DNA of 64,000 nucleotides from positions 1-64,000 of the forward strand of contig JAGAQY010000055.1 of the NCBI GenBank assembly GCA_017622495.1. Reading direction: 5' to 3'. The stretch's first letter is position 1, and every line of letters begins with the position of its first letter. The DNA comes from Bacteroidaceae bacterium. GTDB taxonomy: Bacteria; Bacteroidota; Bacteroidia; Bacteroidales; Bacteroidaceae. The translations under genes were made by a program, and so were the position numbers. The notes under the pieces were generated by a model that searched no databases, was not told the origin of the DNA, and was given only the letters and a program-made list of their open reading frames with translations. Positions 32,276 to 43,282 of the stretch are shown here, piece by piece.

Positions 32276-34560
32276 GAACCGCTATATATAATAAGGTAAT
32301 GCGCGTGGCGGCCCTCGCCATAGTGGCTGCACTGGCAGCACCCGCACTGCAGGCGCAAGAGGCTTTGCACCTGTTTTACAAGAATAAGACTCGCGAGACG
32401 ATAGAGATTAAGCCCGACACGAAGGTGGAGTTTTACAAGAAACCGTATTTGGAAGAAGTCGGATATGCAGATACACTATTTATGTCGGCAAGTGCAGGTC
32501 GCACACAGGGTTACGGATTAGTCCATTCTAATACTTCTTGGAATGTATCTGTTAATGCTACTTGGCTGATGACAAAAGTGAATAAGTTGCCTAATTATTA
32601 TTATGAACAAGGTGACGGTATCATGGAAAATCATTATCTGCTTTATGCGCAGCCTAATGAGACTGATAAAGAACGTATTGCCACACTTACAATTAGTGGT
32701 GAGCAGGGGGTGTCGGAACAACTTGTTGTAATACAACAACCATACTTGCTTTCATTGGAGCGTTCAAGTACTATCTATTATGCTGATGCCGTGATAGCCC
32801 GAAATGATACTGTCGCGTGGAGTGATACGCTGTATGAGGCGTATGTATATCCTAATCATGGTGTTAGAATTTTGCACTATCCTAATTGGCTGGTGCTTGA
32901 TACTATCATACATGGTGCAGACCAATGCAGGTTTGAGGATATCGAAAAAATAGGTGATGATGTATCTATAACTTCTTCTTCTGTTGGTAGTTGCCCTTAT
33001 ACATGCGGTGTATTTCATCTTTCACAAAACAATTCTTCTGCTGATCGAACAGGTAATATAATTTTTGAAGCCCACGGACAGACTGCTGTTCTCACCGTGA
33101 CTCAGAAGGGCCTGACTGAAGAGGCTATCGCCAGTGAGGCAAATGCTCTTGTCAAGCAAATGTGTCAGTTTGATGCTCTTGGGGGCGGGCGTCATGACGA
33201 CTTCGGATTCCCCGCACTGATGCTCGCTATGGATAGCCGTGGCATGGACTTGGTGTCTGAGGATGTCGGTTACAACTGGTTTTCGTATAATATGACTTAT
33301 GACGATTTGGAGAGTAACTATACATTTACCTCTTTGCGTTGGACTACATTGTATAACCATATCTTAGCAACCAATAAGGTGGTGGAAGACTATGGCGGGC
33401 GTGAGGGCGAGTCGCTCTTTCAATTCTACTTGGGTCAGGCATACACGTTGCGTGCCTTCAGCTACTTCTACCTGGCGCAGCTCTACCAGCAGACCTACGT
33501 GGGCAATGAAGACCAGCCTTGCGTACCTATCATCACAGAGAGCGATATGCGCGTGATCTATACCGAGGGCCGTGCACGCGCTACCGTGCGTGAGGTGTAC
33601 GACTTCATCCTTGCCGACCTCGACAAGGCGCTGCATTTGTTGCAGCAGACTGCCGTGGCTCGTCCCGGAAAGGGTCTTGTGAATGTCGATGTTGTCTATG
33701 GTCTCCGTGCCCGCATATATATGGTAATGAACAATTGGGTCGATGCCTTTTCGGATGCTTTTCGGGTAATTAATACTTCTGGAGCATCTCCTTATGATCG
33801 GGAGGAGGTGGCCAAGCCTACATTCAACGACATCAACCACGGCGCTTGGCTGTGGGGTATCGATGTGGAGGAGAATGACCGCACGGTAACCTCGGGAATC
33901 TGTAACTGGCCGTCACACATGGGATCGTTCTCATACGGCTACGCACAGGTGGGCGTATGGCGTATGGTGAACCGCTCGCTGTACGATGCTATCCCCACGA
34001 CCGATGTGCGCAAGGGATGGTTCCTCGATGCTGAAGCTACCTCGGCTAACCTCAATGCCGAGCAGGCAAGCTATGCACGTTCGTATGGCATGTATCCCTA
34101 TACGCAGGTGAAGTTTGCTCCCTACAAGGATGAACTGGGAACGAGCACGAATGCCAACGACATCCCGCTGATGCGCATCGAGGAGATGTATCTCATCGCT
34201 GCCGAGGCACAGGCTATGATGGGTAATTCTACAGGTGCAGCTGCTACCTTGCAAAATTTTGTCGCCACCTATCGCGACCCGGCATACACCTGTAAGGCTA
34301 CTACGGCCGAGGAGGTGCGCGAGGCGGTGTGGATGCAGCGCCGTATAGAGCTGTGGGGTGAGGGCCACTCATACTTTGACCTCATGCGCATGAAGAAGGG
34401 TGTGGACCGCCGCGGTGCCGGATTTGCTTCGGCTTATGTATACAACATCCCCGCAGGCGACGCAGCGCTCATCTATCCTATCCCCGACCGCGAGATGAGC
34501 AGCAACCCGCTGCTGATACAGAACCCCGTGGCAGAGCAGCCTGTGCCGGTTAGCGATTAA
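32272..34560 (+). CDS. BACON-SusD/RagB fusion protein
   Basis: A 762-residue exported protein. After a type I signal (cleaved near LQAQ, residue ~29) come a short EIKPDTKVEF module and two BACON-like Ig domains. The first is at ~65-160 (NTSWNVSVNATWLM, then TLTISGEQG). The second is at ~165-285, ending in TAVLTVTQKG. From about 290 it is a SusD/RagB glycan-binding TPR-type protein: YTLRAFSYFYLAQLY, VYDFILADLDKAL, YGLRARIYMVMNNW, MRIEEMYLIAAEA and RRIELWGEGHSYFDLMR. Typical SusD proteins are lipoproteins next to a SusC TonB-dependent transporter. Here no lipobox Cys follows the signal and no SusC gene is in the window. It could bind glycans or peptides for a distant transporter. Confidence 0.88.
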   Translation: MRTAIYNKVMRVAALAIVAALAAPALQAQEALHLFYKNKTRETIEIKPDTKVEFYKKPYLEEVGYADTLFMSASAGRTQGYGLVHSNTSWNVSVNATWLMTKVNKLPNYYYEQGDGIMENHYLLYAQPNETDKERIATLTISGEQGVSEQLVVIQQPYLLSLERSSTIYYADAVIARNDTVAWSDTLYEAYVYPNHGVRILHYPNWLVLDTIIHGADQCRFEDIEKIGDDVSITSSSVGSCPYTCGVFHLSQNNSSADRTGNIIFEAHGQTAVLTVTQKGLTEEAIASEANALVKQMCQFDALGGGRHDDFGFPALMLAMDSRGMDLVSEDVGYNWFSYNMTYDDLESNYTFTSLRWTTLYNHILATNKVVEDYGGREGESLFQFYLGQAYTLRAFSYFYLAQLYQQTYVGNEDQPCVPIITESDMRVIYTEGRARATVREVYDFILADLDKALHLLQQTAVARPGKGLVNVDVVYGLRARIYMVMNNWVDAFSDAFRVINTSGASPYDREEVAKPTFNDINHGAWLWGIDVEENDRTVTSGICNWPSHMGSFSYGYAQVGVWRMVNRSLYDAIPTTDVRKGWFLDAEATSANLNAEQASYARSYGMYPYTQVKFAPYKDELGTSTNANDIPLMRIEEMYLIAAEAQAMMGNSTGAAATLQNFVATYRDPAYTCKATTAEEVREAVWMQRRIELWGEGHSYFDLMRMKKGVDRRGAGFASAYVYNIPAGDAALIYPIPDREMSSNPLLIQNPVAEQPVPVSD

Positions 34561-34712
34561 CGGGGAACGATTAACGATTAACGTTTAACGGTTGACGAGG
34601 AACGAGTACTTTACGAAACGCCGATGCGAATAGTGTCGGCGTTTTTTGTCATCAGGTTGGTGCACTACACTCACAACTCATAACTCACAACTCATAACTC
34701 ATAACTCACAAC
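34561..34712. repeat. Short-unit repeats and terminator after the SusD-like gene
   Basis: Immediately after the stop are TTAACGATTAACG-like words (34572-34598). A hairpin with a 9-bp stem (34616-34624 with 34636-34644) follows, running into TTTTTT and giving a good terminator at 34616-34647. Next is a series of ACTCATAACTCACA-like words (34672-34710). The remaining part of the 323-nt gap holds the rpsL promoter. Confidence 0.75.
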
Positions 34713-34770
34713 GTCTGCCCCGAAAAAATGTTATATAACACATTTTCTTTTAAAAAAGTCGCAAGATTTG

Positions 34771-34801
34771 TTGGCTAATCGAAAGAAAGTGGCTAACTTT
34801 G
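34771..34801 (+). promoter_or_regulatory. Putative promoter of the ribosomal block (rpsL)
   Basis: TTG at 34771-34773, 20 nt, and TAACTTTG at 34794-34801 match the Bacteroidetes promoter consensus. This leaves a ~75-nt A-rich leader before rpsL. It is probably the main promoter of the str part of the operon. Confidence 0.65.
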
Positions 34802-34883
34802 CACCCCGAATATGAGGTGGACTGTGTCTGCACTCGATGAAAATGAACTATAATTAAACTATAAATAATTAAAAATTAACAAA

Positions 34884-35264
34884 ATGCCAACAATTCAACA
34901 GTTAGTTAGAAAAGGCAGACAGGTGCTTGCGGACAAGAGCAAGTCACCCGCGCTGGACAGCTGTCCTCAGCGTCGTGGTGTATGTACTCGTGTCTATACT
35001 ACCACACCTAAGAAGCCGAACTCAGCAATGAGAAAAGTAGCACGTGTGCGCTTGACAAACCAGAAAGAGGTGAACTCTTACATCCCCGGTGAAGGCCACA
35101 ACTTGCAGGAGCACTCAATCGTATTGGTACGCGGTGGTCGTGTGAAAGACCTCCCTGGTGTACGTTATCACATCGTTCGTGGTACTTTGGATACCGCAGG
35201 TGTAGCAAACCGTCTCCAGCGTCGTTCTAAGTACGGTGCTAAGCGCCCCAAAGCTAAGAAGTAA
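34884..35264 (+). CDS. rpsL: 30S ribosomal protein S12
   Basis: S12 lies at the decoding centre of the 30S subunit. The 126-residue protein shows the universal core: [31 protein letters not shown] and GHNLQEHS (Lys/Arg positions here determine streptomycin response in bacteria generally). It is the first gene of a contiguous ribosomal block and is not preceded by rpoC in this window. Start at 34884 lacks a Shine-Dalgarno sequence and has an A/T-rich leader, as usual in this phylum. A 198-nt spacer separates it from rpsG. Confidence 0.98.
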   Translation: MPTIQQLVRKGRQVLADKSKSPALDSCPQRRGVCTRVYTTTPKKPNSAMRKVARVRLTNQKEVNSYIPGEGHNLQEHSIVLVRGGRVKDLPGVRYHIVRGTLDTAGVANRLQRRSKYGAKRPKAKK

Positions 35265-35462
35265 GCCGTAAGCTTACAACCAACAAAGCGGCTGCGCAGT
35301 GAATGCGCCGTCTGAGGTGAAGCCCTCAAACTTAAATTAGTATAATATTTACGTTTTGGTTTGTTGGATAAGCTATAAAGGTTGAGTAAATGTCCCGGCG
35401 GGGACGTTGAAGAAAACAAAAATGCAGCCCCAAACGAAAACAAAAAACTTTTCAAAAAAGAA
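35265..35462 (+). promoter_or_regulatory. rpsL-rpsG intercistronic leader with small hairpins
   Basis: The spacer is long for this operon. It can form several small stems: a GTAAGCTTAC palindrome near 35269-35278, a GCGCA/TGCGC stem near 35296-35307, a GAGG/CCTC stem near 35315-35328 and a GTCCC/GGGAC stem at 35392-35405. S7-type autoregulation in other bacteria acts in this interval; whether this leader serves the same role is inference. Confidence 0.4.
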
Positions 35463-35939
35463 ATGAGAAAAGCAAAACCAAAAAAACGTATGGTCCTTCC
35501 GGATCCCGTATTTAACGATACCAAGGTATCAAAGTTCGTTAACCATCTGATGTTTGATGGTAAGAAGAATATCTCTTACGAAATCTTCTACGAGTCACTC
35601 GACAAAGTAAAGGCCAAAATGGCTGACTCTGAGCTCTCTGCTCTCGAAATCTGGAAGAAGGCTCTCGACAACATTACTCCCCAGGTAGAGGTTAAGTCAC
35701 GTCGTATCGGCGGTGCTACCTATCAGGTACCTACCGAAATCCGTCCTAGCCGTAAGGAATCAATCAGCATGAAGAATATGATCCTTTACGCTCGTAAGCG
35801 TGGTGGCAAGACTATGGCCGACAAGCTGTCTGCTGAGATTCTCGATGCATTCAACAATCAGGGTGGCGCATTCAAGCGTAAGGAGGATATGCACCGCATG
35901 GCTGAGGCTAACCGTGCATTCGCTCACTTCAGATTTTAA
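35463..35939 (+). CDS. rpsG: 30S ribosomal protein S7
   Basis: S7 nucleates assembly of the 30S head and contacts tRNA at the E site. The 158-residue product starts [15 protein letters not shown] and contains the conserved [22 protein letters not shown] and [16 protein letters not shown] segments. The reading frame stays open upstream to 35382, but that part is leader without family similarity, so I start at 35463. fusA follows after 34 nt. Confidence 0.97.
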   Translation: MRKAKPKKRMVLPDPVFNDTKVSKFVNHLMFDGKKNISYEIFYESLDKVKAKMADSELSALEIWKKALDNITPQVEVKSRRIGGATYQVPTEIRPSRKESISMKNMILYARKRGGKTMADKLSAEILDAFNNQGGAFKRKEDMHRMAEANRAFAHFRF

Positions 35940-35973
35940 TATTGGGTAAGGACTTATATAATACGTTTTACAA

Positions 35974-38091
35974 ATGGCAAAACAAGATTTATCGCTGACG
36001 AGAAACATCGGTATTATGGCCCACATTGATGCCGGTAAGACTACGACATCAGAGCGTATCCTCTTCTATACCGGTCTGACTCACAAGATCGGTGAGGTAC
36101 ACGATGGTGCTGCTACCATGGACTGGATGGCCCAGGAGCAGGAGCGTGGTATTACCATCACATCGGCTGCTACTACCACTCGTTGGAAATGGAACAATAC
36201 TCAGTATAAGATTAACCTTATCGACACCCCGGGACACGTGGACTTTACCGCTGAGGTAGAGCGTTGCTTGCGTGTACTTGATGGTGCCGTTGCTGCTTAT
36301 TGTGCAGTAGGTGGCGTGGAGCCTCAGTCAGAGACTGTATGGCGTCAGGCTGACAAGTATAACGTGCCCCGTATCGCTTATGTAAATAAGATGGACCGTC
36401 AGGGTGCCGACTTCTACAGCGTGGTAAGCCAGATGAAGACTGTGCTCGGTGCTAACCCTTGCCCCGTAGTAATTCCTATCGGTGCTGAATTCAACTTCAA
36501 GGGTGTGGTTGACCTCATCAAGATGAAGGCTATCCTGTGGCATGATGAGACCATGGGTGCTGATTACTCGGTAGAGGAGATCCCCGCCGACATGATGGAT
36601 GAGGCTATCAAGTGGCGCGAGAACTTGCTCGACAAGGTGGCTGAGTTTGACGACGAGGTGATGATGAAGTACCTCGACGATCCCGACTCTGTGACCGAGG
36701 AGGAGATTATCAAGTGTGCACGTATCGGTACATTGAAGATGGAGCTCGTGCCTATGCTCTGCGGTTCTTCGTTCAAGAACAAGGGCGTACAGACTCTGCT
36801 CGACTATGTATGCGCATTCTTGCCTTCACCCCTCGATACTCCTATTGTAGAGTGCACTGATTCTTCTACAGGTGAACCGATGGAACTTAAGGCTCAGGAG
36901 GATGAGAAGACTACCGCATTGGCATTTAAGATTGCCGTTGACCCCTATGTAGGTCGCTTGGTATTCTTCCGCGTATACTCTGGTTGTGTAACTGCAGGTT
37001 CGTACGTTTACAACCCCCGCTCTGGTAAGAAGGAGCGTGTGTCGCGTATCTTCCAGATGTTCTCTAACAAGCAGACTCCCGTTGATTGCATCGCTGCCGG
37101 TGATATCGGTGCCGGTGTAGGCTTCAAGGATATCCGCACCGGTGACACACTGTGCGACGAGTCACTCTCTGTAATGCTCGAGTCTATGGACTTCCCCGAT
37201 CCCGTTATCGGTATCGCCGTTGAACCCAAGTCTCAGAAGGATGTGGATAAGCTCTCTAACGGCTTGGCTAAGCTTGCCGAGGAGGACCCCACATTTACTG
37301 TTAAGACAGACGAGCAGACAGGTCAGACTGTAATCTCGGGTATGGGTGAGCTTCACTTGGATATTATTATTGACCGTCTGAAGCGCGAGTTCAATGTAGA
37401 GTGTAACCAGGGACGTCCTCAGGTTAGCTACAAGGAGGCTATCTCGCAGACTGTTGAGCTCCGTGAGGTTTACAAGAAACAGTCGGGTGGTCGCGGTAAG
37501 TTTGCCGATATTATCGTTAAGGTTGGTCCCGTTGACGAGGATTGGACACAGGGCGGCTTGCAGTTTGTGAACGAGGTGAAGGGTGGTAACGTTCCCAGCG
37601 AATTTATCCCCGCCGTACAGAAGGGTTTCCAGACCGCTATGCGCAATGGTATCCTCGGTGGCTATCCTCTCGATTCACTCAAAGTTACTCTCGTGGACGG
37701 TTCGTTCCACCCGGTAGACTCTGACCAGCTGTCATTCGAAATCTGTGCTATCCAGGCTTTCAAGAATGCATGTGCTAAGGCTGCTCCTCAGATTATGGAG
37801 CCCATCATGCGCCTTGAGGTTGTTACTCCTGAGGAGAATATGGGTGACGTAATCGGTGACTTGAACAAGCGTCGCGGTCAGGTCGAGGGTATGGAGAGCA
37901 GCCGTTCAGGCGCTCGCGTAGTGAAGGCTAAGGTGCCTTTGGCGGAGATGTTCGGTTATGTAACCGCTCTGCGTAGTATCACCTCTGGTCGTGCTACTTC
38001 AACCATGACCTATGATCACCACGCTCCCGTGAGCCGCCAGATTGCCAAGGCTGTACTCGAAGAGTGCGGCGGACGCGCAGACCTCGTATAA
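35974..38091 (+). CDS. fusA: Elongation factor G
   Basis: EF-G is the GTPase that drives ribosomal translocation and, with RRF, recycling. The 705-residue protein has the G1 motif [10 protein letters not shown] at residues 16-25, G3 DTPGHVDF and G4 NKMD, then the five-domain EF-G layout with [10 protein letters not shown] and [16 protein letters not shown] in the C-terminal half. Highly biased codons fit strong expression. It sits in the usual place after rpsG, but no tuf gene follows. The next gene is rpsJ, with a 10-bp stem-loop between. Confidence 0.98.
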   Translation: MAKQDLSLTRNIGIMAHIDAGKTTTSERILFYTGLTHKIGEVHDGAATMDWMAQEQERGITITSAATTTRWKWNNTQYKINLIDTPGHVDFTAEVERCLRVLDGAVAAYCAVGGVEPQSETVWRQADKYNVPRIAYVNKMDRQGADFYSVVSQMKTVLGANPCPVVIPIGAEFNFKGVVDLIKMKAILWHDETMGADYSVEEIPADMMDEAIKWRENLLDKVAEFDDEVMMKYLDDPDSVTEEEIIKCARIGTLKMELVPMLCGSSFKNKGVQTLLDYVCAFLPSPLDTPIVECTDSSTGEPMELKAQEDEKTTALAFKIAVDPYVGRLVFFRVYSGCVTAGSYVYNPRSGKKERVSRIFQMFSNKQTPVDCIAAGDIGAGVGFKDIRTGDTLCDESLSVMLESMDFPDPVIGIAVEPKSQKDVDKLSNGLAKLAEEDPTFTVKTDEQTGQTVISGMGELHLDIIIDRLKREFNVECNQGRPQVSYKEAISQTVELREVYKKQSGGRGKFADIIVKVGPVDEDWTQGGLQFVNEVKGGNVPSEFIPAVQKGFQTAMRNGILGGYPLDSLKVTLVDGSFHPVDSDQLSFEICAIQAFKNACAKAAPQIMEPIMRLEVVTPEENMGDVIGDLNKRRGQVEGMESSRSGARVVKAKVPLAEMFGYVTALRSITSGRATSTMTYDHHAPVSRQIAKAVLEECGGRADLV

Positions 38092-38103
38092 ATGAAAATG
38101 GAT

Positions 38104-38135
38104 TGGCCGATTAGCGAATGACTCTTAATCGGCCA
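38104..38135 (+). other. Stem-loop between fusA and rpsJ
   Basis: A perfect 10-bp stem (38104-38113 with 38126-38135) encloses a 12-nt loop 12 nt after the fusA stop. The sequence after it is AT-rich but without a T run. It may be an attenuator, processing site or S10-operon leader structure. Confidence 0.7.
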
Positions 38136-38172
38136 CTCCTTATTATATTATAATTATTAACTAAAAACACTA

Positions 38173-38478
38173 ATGAGTCAAAAAATTAGAATTAAACTGA
38201 AATCTTACGACCACAACTTGGTTGACAAGTCAGCTGAGAAGATCGTAAAGACAGTGAAGGCTACAGGTGCTATCGTTAGCGGTCCTATTCCATTGCCTAC
38301 ACACAAGAGAATCTTTACAGTAAACCGTTCGACCTTCGTAAACAAGAAGTCACGTGAACAGTTCCAACTCTCTTCTTACAAGAGACTCATCGACATCTAT
38401 AGCTCTACAGCTAAGACCGTTGATGCGCTCATGAAGCTGGAGTTGCCGAGTGGAGTGGAAGTAGAAATTAAAGTGTGA
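38173..38478 (+). CDS. rpsJ: 30S ribosomal protein S10
   Basis: S10 is part of the 30S head and, with NusB, of antitermination complexes. The 101-residue protein shows [23 protein letters not shown]-type N-terminal sequence and the [14 protein letters not shown] loop. It is the first gene of the S10-type cluster here, directly downstream of fusA. The ATG at 38173 has no Shine-Dalgarno. Confidence 0.98.
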   Translation: MSQKIRIKLKSYDHNLVDKSAEKIVKTVKATGAIVSGPIPLPTHKRIFTVNRSTFVNKKSREQFQLSSYKRLIDIYSSTAKTVDALMKLELPSGVEVEIKV

Positions 38479-38498
38479 TTATTTAAAAATTAACTGAA

Positions 38499-39116
38499 AT
38501 GCCAGGATTATTAGGAAAAAAAATCGGAATGACATCCGTTTTCAGTGCCGATGGTAAGAATGTTCCATGCACTGTTATCGAAGTAGGTCCTTGTACAGTT
38601 ACACAGGTAAAGAGTGTTGAGAAGGATGGTTATGCTGCCGTACAGGTAGGTTTCCAAGACAAGAAGGAGAAGCACACATCGGCTCCTCTGATGGGACACT
38701 TCAAGAAAGCTGGTGTAACTCCCAAGAGACACTTGGCCGAGTTCAAGAATTTTGAGACTGAGTACAACTTGGGTGACGTTATCACCGTAGATCTGTTCAG
38801 CGATACAGCTTATGTATCTGTAGTGGGCACATCAAAGGGTAAGGGCTTCCAAGGCGTTGTCAAGAGACATGGTTTTGGTGGTGTAGGCCAGACTACACAC
38901 GGTCAGCACAACCGCGCACGTAAGCCGGGTTCTATCGGTGCTTGTTCATACCCCGCAAAGGTATTCAAGGGCATGCGTATGGCCGGACACATGGGTAACG
39001 AGCGTGTTACAATCCATAACTTGCAAGTGCTTAAAGTACAACCTGAGAACAACCTCCTCGTAGTAAAGGGGTCTGTTCCTGGTTACAATGGTTCAATCGT
39101 AATTGTTGAGAAATAA
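38499..39116 (+). CDS. rplC: 50S ribosomal protein L3
   Basis: L3 binds 23S rRNA near the peptidyl-transferase centre. The 205-residue protein starts [12 protein letters not shown] and contains the conserved [15 protein letters not shown] and RKPGSIGA segments with the glutamine/histidine loop ([10 protein letters not shown]). Its stop codon overlaps the rplD start by one base. Confidence 0.98.
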   Translation: MPGLLGKKIGMTSVFSADGKNVPCTVIEVGPCTVTQVKSVEKDGYAAVQVGFQDKKEKHTSAPLMGHFKKAGVTPKRHLAEFKNFETEYNLGDVITVDLFSDTAYVSVVGTSKGKGFQGVVKRHGFGGVGQTTHGQHNRARKPGSIGACSYPAKVFKGMRMAGHMGNERVTIHNLQVLKVQPENNLLVVKGSVPGYNGSIVIVEK

Positions 39117-39754
39117 TGGAAGTTAGCGTATATAACATTAAAGGTGAAGACACCGGAAGAAAGGTCGTTTTGAACGATGCTATCTTCGGCATTGAGCCCA
39201 ATGACCACGCCATCTACTTGGACGTAAAGCAGTATATGGCTAACCAACGTCAGGGTACTCATAAGTCAAAAGAAAGAAGTGAGATTTCAGGTTCAACACG
39301 CAAGCTCGGTCGTCAGAAAGGTGGCGGCGGCGCTCGTCGTGGTGATATCAACTCTCCCGTATTGGTAGGTGGTGCCCGTGTATTCGGTCCCCAGCCCCGT
39401 GATTATGGCTTCAAATTGAACAAGAAAGTGAAGGCTCTTGCACGTAAGTCTGCTCTTAGCTACAAGGTTCAGGAGAATGCACTTTTGGTAGTTGAGGATT
39501 TCAATTTCGAGGCTCCCAAGACCAAGCAGTACGTAGAATTGCTGCAAAATCTTAAAGTAGCTGATAAAAAGTTGCTTATGGTTTTGCCGGAAGCAAATAA
39601 AAACGTATATTTGTCAGCACGTAACATACAGCGCAAGGAAATGGCCGTTGCATCTGCAGTTAATACATATCAGGTATTGAACGCAGACGCTTTGGTTGTG
39701 ACTGAGAGTGCGCTTGCTGTTATCGAAGGAACTTTAATGAATAAGGAGGCTTAA
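39116..39754 (+). CDS. rplD: 50S ribosomal protein L4
   Basis: L4 lines the exit tunnel of the 50S subunit; in E. coli it also represses the S10 operon. The 212-residue product has the [20 protein letters not shown] tunnel-loop region and the [15 protein letters not shown]-terminal part. The ATG uses the last base of the rplC stop (TAATG), so translation is probably coupled. The last codons create an AAGGAGG ahead of rplW. Confidence 0.97.
   Translation: MEVSVYNIKGEDTGRKVVLNDAIFGIEPNDHAIYLDVKQYMANQRQGTHKSKERSEISGSTRKLGRQKGGGGARRGDINSPVLVGGARVFGPQPRDYGFKLNKKVKALARKSALSYKVQENALLVVEDFNFEAPKTKQYVELLQNLKVADKKLLMVLPEANKNVYLSARNIQRKEMAVASAVNTYQVLNADALVVTESALAVIEGTLMNKEA
39743..39749 (+). promoter_or_regulatory. 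Strong Shine-Dalgarno sequence before rplW
   Basis: AAGGAGG lies 7 nt before the rplW ATG. It is also the last coding part of rplD (codons for K-E), so codon constraint could explain part of it. Such sites are unusual in Bacteroidetes. Confidence 0.7.
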
Positions 39755-39756
39755 AA

Positions 39757-40047
39757 ATGGGTATTATCGTTAAACCTTTAGTAACTGAGAAGATGACTTC
39801 TATTACTGAGAAGTCAAATCGTTTCGGATTCATTGTAAGTCCTGAAGCAAATAAAGTGGAGATTAAGAACGAAGTAGAGGCTCTGTATAACGTAACGGTT
39901 GTAGATGTTAATACAATCCGTTATGCCGGTAAGAACAAGGCACGTTGGACAAAGTCTGGCCTTATCAAGGGTAGATCGAACGCTTACAAGAAAGCTATCG
40001 TAACACTCAAGGATGGCGACACAATTGATTTTTATAGCAACATTTAA
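39757..40047 (+). CDS. rplW: 50S ribosomal protein L23
   Basis: L23 sits at the tunnel exit and docks trigger factor and the signal recognition particle. The 96-residue protein has [27 protein letters not shown] and [10 protein letters not shown]. Start follows a perfect AAGGAGG at 7-nt spacing, and rplB starts 5 nt after its stop. Confidence 0.97.
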   Translation: MGIIVKPLVTEKMTSITEKSNRFGFIVSPEANKVEIKNEVEALYNVTVVDVNTIRYAGKNKARWTKSGLIKGRSNAYKKAIVTLKDGDTIDFYSNI

Positions 40048-40052
40048 TAGAA

Positions 40053-40874
<822 letters not shown>

Positions 40875-40897
40875 TAACAAGTTAACTTGAGTAAATT

Positions 40898-41167
40898 ATG
40901 AGTCGTTCATTAAAAAAAGGTCCGTATATTAACGTATCGCTTGAGAAGAAGGTGCTCTCAATGAATGAAAGTGGCAAGAAGTCTGTTGTGAAGACTTGGG
41001 CCAGAGCTTCGGTGATTTCACCTGACTTCGTTGGACACACAATTGCAGTTCATAACGGAAAGAATTTTATCCCTGTTTATATTACCGAGAATATGGTAGG
41101 TCACAAGTTGGGCGAGTTTTCACCCACTCGTACATTCCGTGGTCACTCTGGTAACCGCAAGAAATAA
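40898..41167 (+). CDS. rpsS: 30S ribosomal protein S19
   Basis: S19 contacts the A-site finger and S13 in the 30S head. The 89-residue protein shows [33 protein letters not shown] and [16 protein letters not shown]. Family length and order are normal. Confidence 0.98.
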   Translation: MSRSLKKGPYINVSLEKKVLSMNESGKKSVVKTWARASVISPDFVGHTIAVHNGKNFIPVYITENMVGHKLGEFSPTRTFRGHSGNRKK

Positions 41168-41203
41168 GCAGGCCATTGTAATGTATATAAATAAATAAGA
41201 ATA

Positions 41204-41614
41204 ATGGGAGCAAGAAAACATTTATCGGCTGAAAAGAGAAAAGAAGCCTTGAAGACCCAGTATTTTGCGAAGTTGAACAATGTGCCTTCATCACCCCGCA
41301 AGATGCGCCTCGTATGCGATATGATTCGCGGTATGGAGGTGAACCGTGCACTCGGTGTGCTGAAGTTCTCTACTAAGGCTGCTTCGGCAGATGTAGAGAA
41401 ACTGTTGCGCTCTGCTATCGCTAACTGGGAGCAGAAGAACGAACGTAAGGCCGAGGCTGGCGAATTGTTCGTTACCAAAATTTTTGTAGATGGTGCTGCT
41501 ACGCTCAAGCGTATGAGACCCGCACCCCAGGGTAGAGGCTACCGCATCCGCAAGCGCTCTAACCACGTGACTTTGTTCGTTGATACTAAAAGTACTAATG
41601 AAAATCAAGATTAA
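41204..41614 (+). CDS. rplV: 50S ribosomal protein L22
   Basis: L22 contributes the beta-hairpin that narrows the nascent-peptide tunnel. The 136-residue protein shows [20 protein letters not shown], the [12 protein letters not shown] segment and the [17 protein letters not shown] hairpin. The ~37-nt gap from rpsS is AT-rich without features. Confidence 0.97.
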   Translation: MGARKHLSAEKRKEALKTQYFAKLNNVPSSPRKMRLVCDMIRGMEVNRALGVLKFSTKAASADVEKLLRSAIANWEQKNERKAEAGELFVTKIFVDGAATLKRMRPAPQGRGYRIRKRSNHVTLFVDTKSTNENQD

Positions 41615-41616
41615 AG

Positions 41617-42330
41617 ATGGGACAGAAAGTTAATCCAATAAGCAACCGTTTAGGTGTAATCAGAGGTTGGGATTCTAGTTGGTACGGACAGTATAGCGAC
41701 CGCTTAGTTGAAGATACCAAAATCCGTGAATATCTGAATGCTCGTCTGGCTAAGGCCAGCGTTTCGAGAATAGTAATCGAGCGTACGTTGAAACTTGTTA
41801 CTATCACTGTATGCACTGCTCGTCCAGGGTTGATTATCGGCAAGGGTGGACAGGAAGTTGACAAGCTGAAGGAAGAGTTGAAGAAGGTTACTGACAAGGA
41901 AGTTCAGATCAATATTTTTGAAGTAAAGAAACCCGAACTTGATGCCGTGATCGTAGCTAACAACATAGCTCGTCAGTTAGAGGGTAAGATTGCATACCGT
42001 CGTGCTATCAAGATGGCTATCGCCAACACGATGCGTATGGGCGCTGAGGGTATCAAGATTCAGATCTCAGGCCGTTTGAACGGTGCCGAAATCGCACGCT
42101 CTGAAATGTACAAGGAGGGTCGTACTCCTTTGCACACTTTCCGTGCCGATATCGACTACTGCCAGGCTGAGGCACTGACAAAGGTTGGTGTACTCGGTAT
42201 CAAGGTATGGATCTGCCGTGGCGAAGTATATGGTAAGAGAGACCTCGCTCCTAACTTCGTACAGTCAAAAGAGTCTGGTCGCGGTAACGGTGGTAAGAAC
42301 TTCAAGAAAAAGAAAAACAACAATCGTTAA
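41617..42330 (+). CDS. rpsC: 30S ribosomal protein S3
   Basis: S3 forms part of the mRNA entry channel and has a KH RNA-binding domain ([15 protein letters not shown], residues ~72-86). The 237-residue protein begins [13 protein letters not shown] and ends in a Lys/Asn-rich tail. It starts 2 nt after the rplV stop. Confidence 0.98.
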   Translation: MGQKVNPISNRLGVIRGWDSSWYGQYSDRLVEDTKIREYLNARLAKASVSRIVIERTLKLVTITVCTARPGLIIGKGGQEVDKLKEELKKVTDKEVQINIFEVKKPELDAVIVANNIARQLEGKIAYRRAIKMAIANTMRMGAEGIKIQISGRLNGAEIARSEMYKEGRTPLHTFRADIDYCQAEALTKVGVLGIKVWICRGEVYGKRDLAPNFVQSKESGRGNGGKNFKKKKNNNR

Positions 42331-42344
42331 TTTGATTAAAGACT

Positions 42345-42770
42345 ATGTTACAACCGAAAAAGACAAAATATAGAAGAGTCCAGAAAGGCTCTGCGAAGGG
42401 TAACGCCCAGAGAGGTAACCAGTTGGCTTTTGGTTCGTTCGGAATCAAGTCAATGGGTACCAAATGGATTACCGGACGTCAGATTGAGGCTTGCCGTATC
42501 GCTGTAACCCATTACATGCAACGTCAAGGTCAGGTATGGATCCGTATTTTCCCGGACAAACCTATCACCAAGAAGCCTGCTGATGTACGTATGGGTAAAG
42601 GTAAGGGTAGTCCCGAAGGCTTCGTTGCCCCTGTAACTCCGGGTCGTATGATTATCGAAATTGATGGTGTGCCCTTCGACGTAGCTAAGGAGGCTTTGCG
42701 TCTCGGTGCTCAGAAGCTGCCTATCATCACTAAGTTTGTAGTACGTCGCGATTACGACTTCTCTAAGTAA
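42345..42770 (+). CDS. rplP: 50S ribosomal protein L16
   Basis: L16 helps organise the A site and peptidyl-transferase centre. The 141-residue protein shows [15 protein letters not shown], the [19 protein letters not shown] region and [15 protein letters not shown]. Order and length are standard. Confidence 0.98.
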   Translation: MLQPKKTKYRRVQKGSAKGNAQRGNQLAFGSFGIKSMGTKWITGRQIEACRIAVTHYMQRQGQVWIRIFPDKPITKKPADVRMGKGKGSPEGFVAPVTPGRMIIEIDGVPFDVAKEALRLGAQKLPIITKFVVRRDYDFSK

Positions 42771-42813
42771 TAATCTTGACACGAAATAACGGACTTATTA
42801 AAAAGTAGAGATT

Positions 42814-43011
42814 ATGAAAATTGCAGAAATAAGAGAAATTGCAACAAACGAGTTAGTTGAGAGACTCGCTACAGAGGAGGCTAACTACAAGAATATGGTG
42901 TTGAATCATGCTATCTCTCCGTTGGAAAATCCTGCGCAGATTAAGAAACAGCGCAGAATGATTGCGAGAATGAAGACTGAGTTGCGTTGGAGAGAGCTTA
43001 ACAACAATTAA
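42814..43011 (+). CDS. rpmC: 50S ribosomal protein L29
   Basis: L29 is a small helical protein at the tunnel exit next to L23. The 65-residue product has two helices with [24 protein letters not shown] between them, typical of the family. A 43-nt spacer follows rplP. Confidence 0.95.
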   Translation: MKIAEIREIATNELVERLATEEANYKNMVLNHAISPLENPAQIKKQRRMIARMKTELRWRELNNN

Positions 43012-43022
43012 TATTGGTTCTC

Positions 43023-43280
43023 ATGGAAGAAAAAAGCTTAAGAAAAGAAAGAATCGGTGTTGTAGTGAGCGACAAGATGGACAAGACCATCGTAGTGGCT
43101 GCTAAGTATAAGGAAAGACACCCTATTTATGGTAAATTCGTGACTAAGACGAAGAAGTACCATGCTCATGATGAGAAGAACGATTGTCACCCCGGCGATA
43201 CCGTACGTATCCAGGAGACACGTCCCTTGAGCAAGACTAAGAGATGGAGAGTAGTAGAAATCATTGAAAGAGCTAAGTAA
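43023..43280 (+). CDS. rpsQ: 30S ribosomal protein S17
   Basis: S17 is a primary 16S rRNA-binding protein of the 30S body. The 85-residue OB-fold protein shows [35 protein letters not shown] and [19 protein letters not shown] use the ATG at 43023; an in-frame TTG three codons earlier is less likely. Confidence 0.97.
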   Translation: MEEKSLRKERIGVVVSDKMDKTIVVAAKYKERHPIYGKFVTKTKKYHAHDEKNDCHPGDTVRIQETRPLSKTKRWRVVEIIERAK

Positions 43281-43282
43281 TT

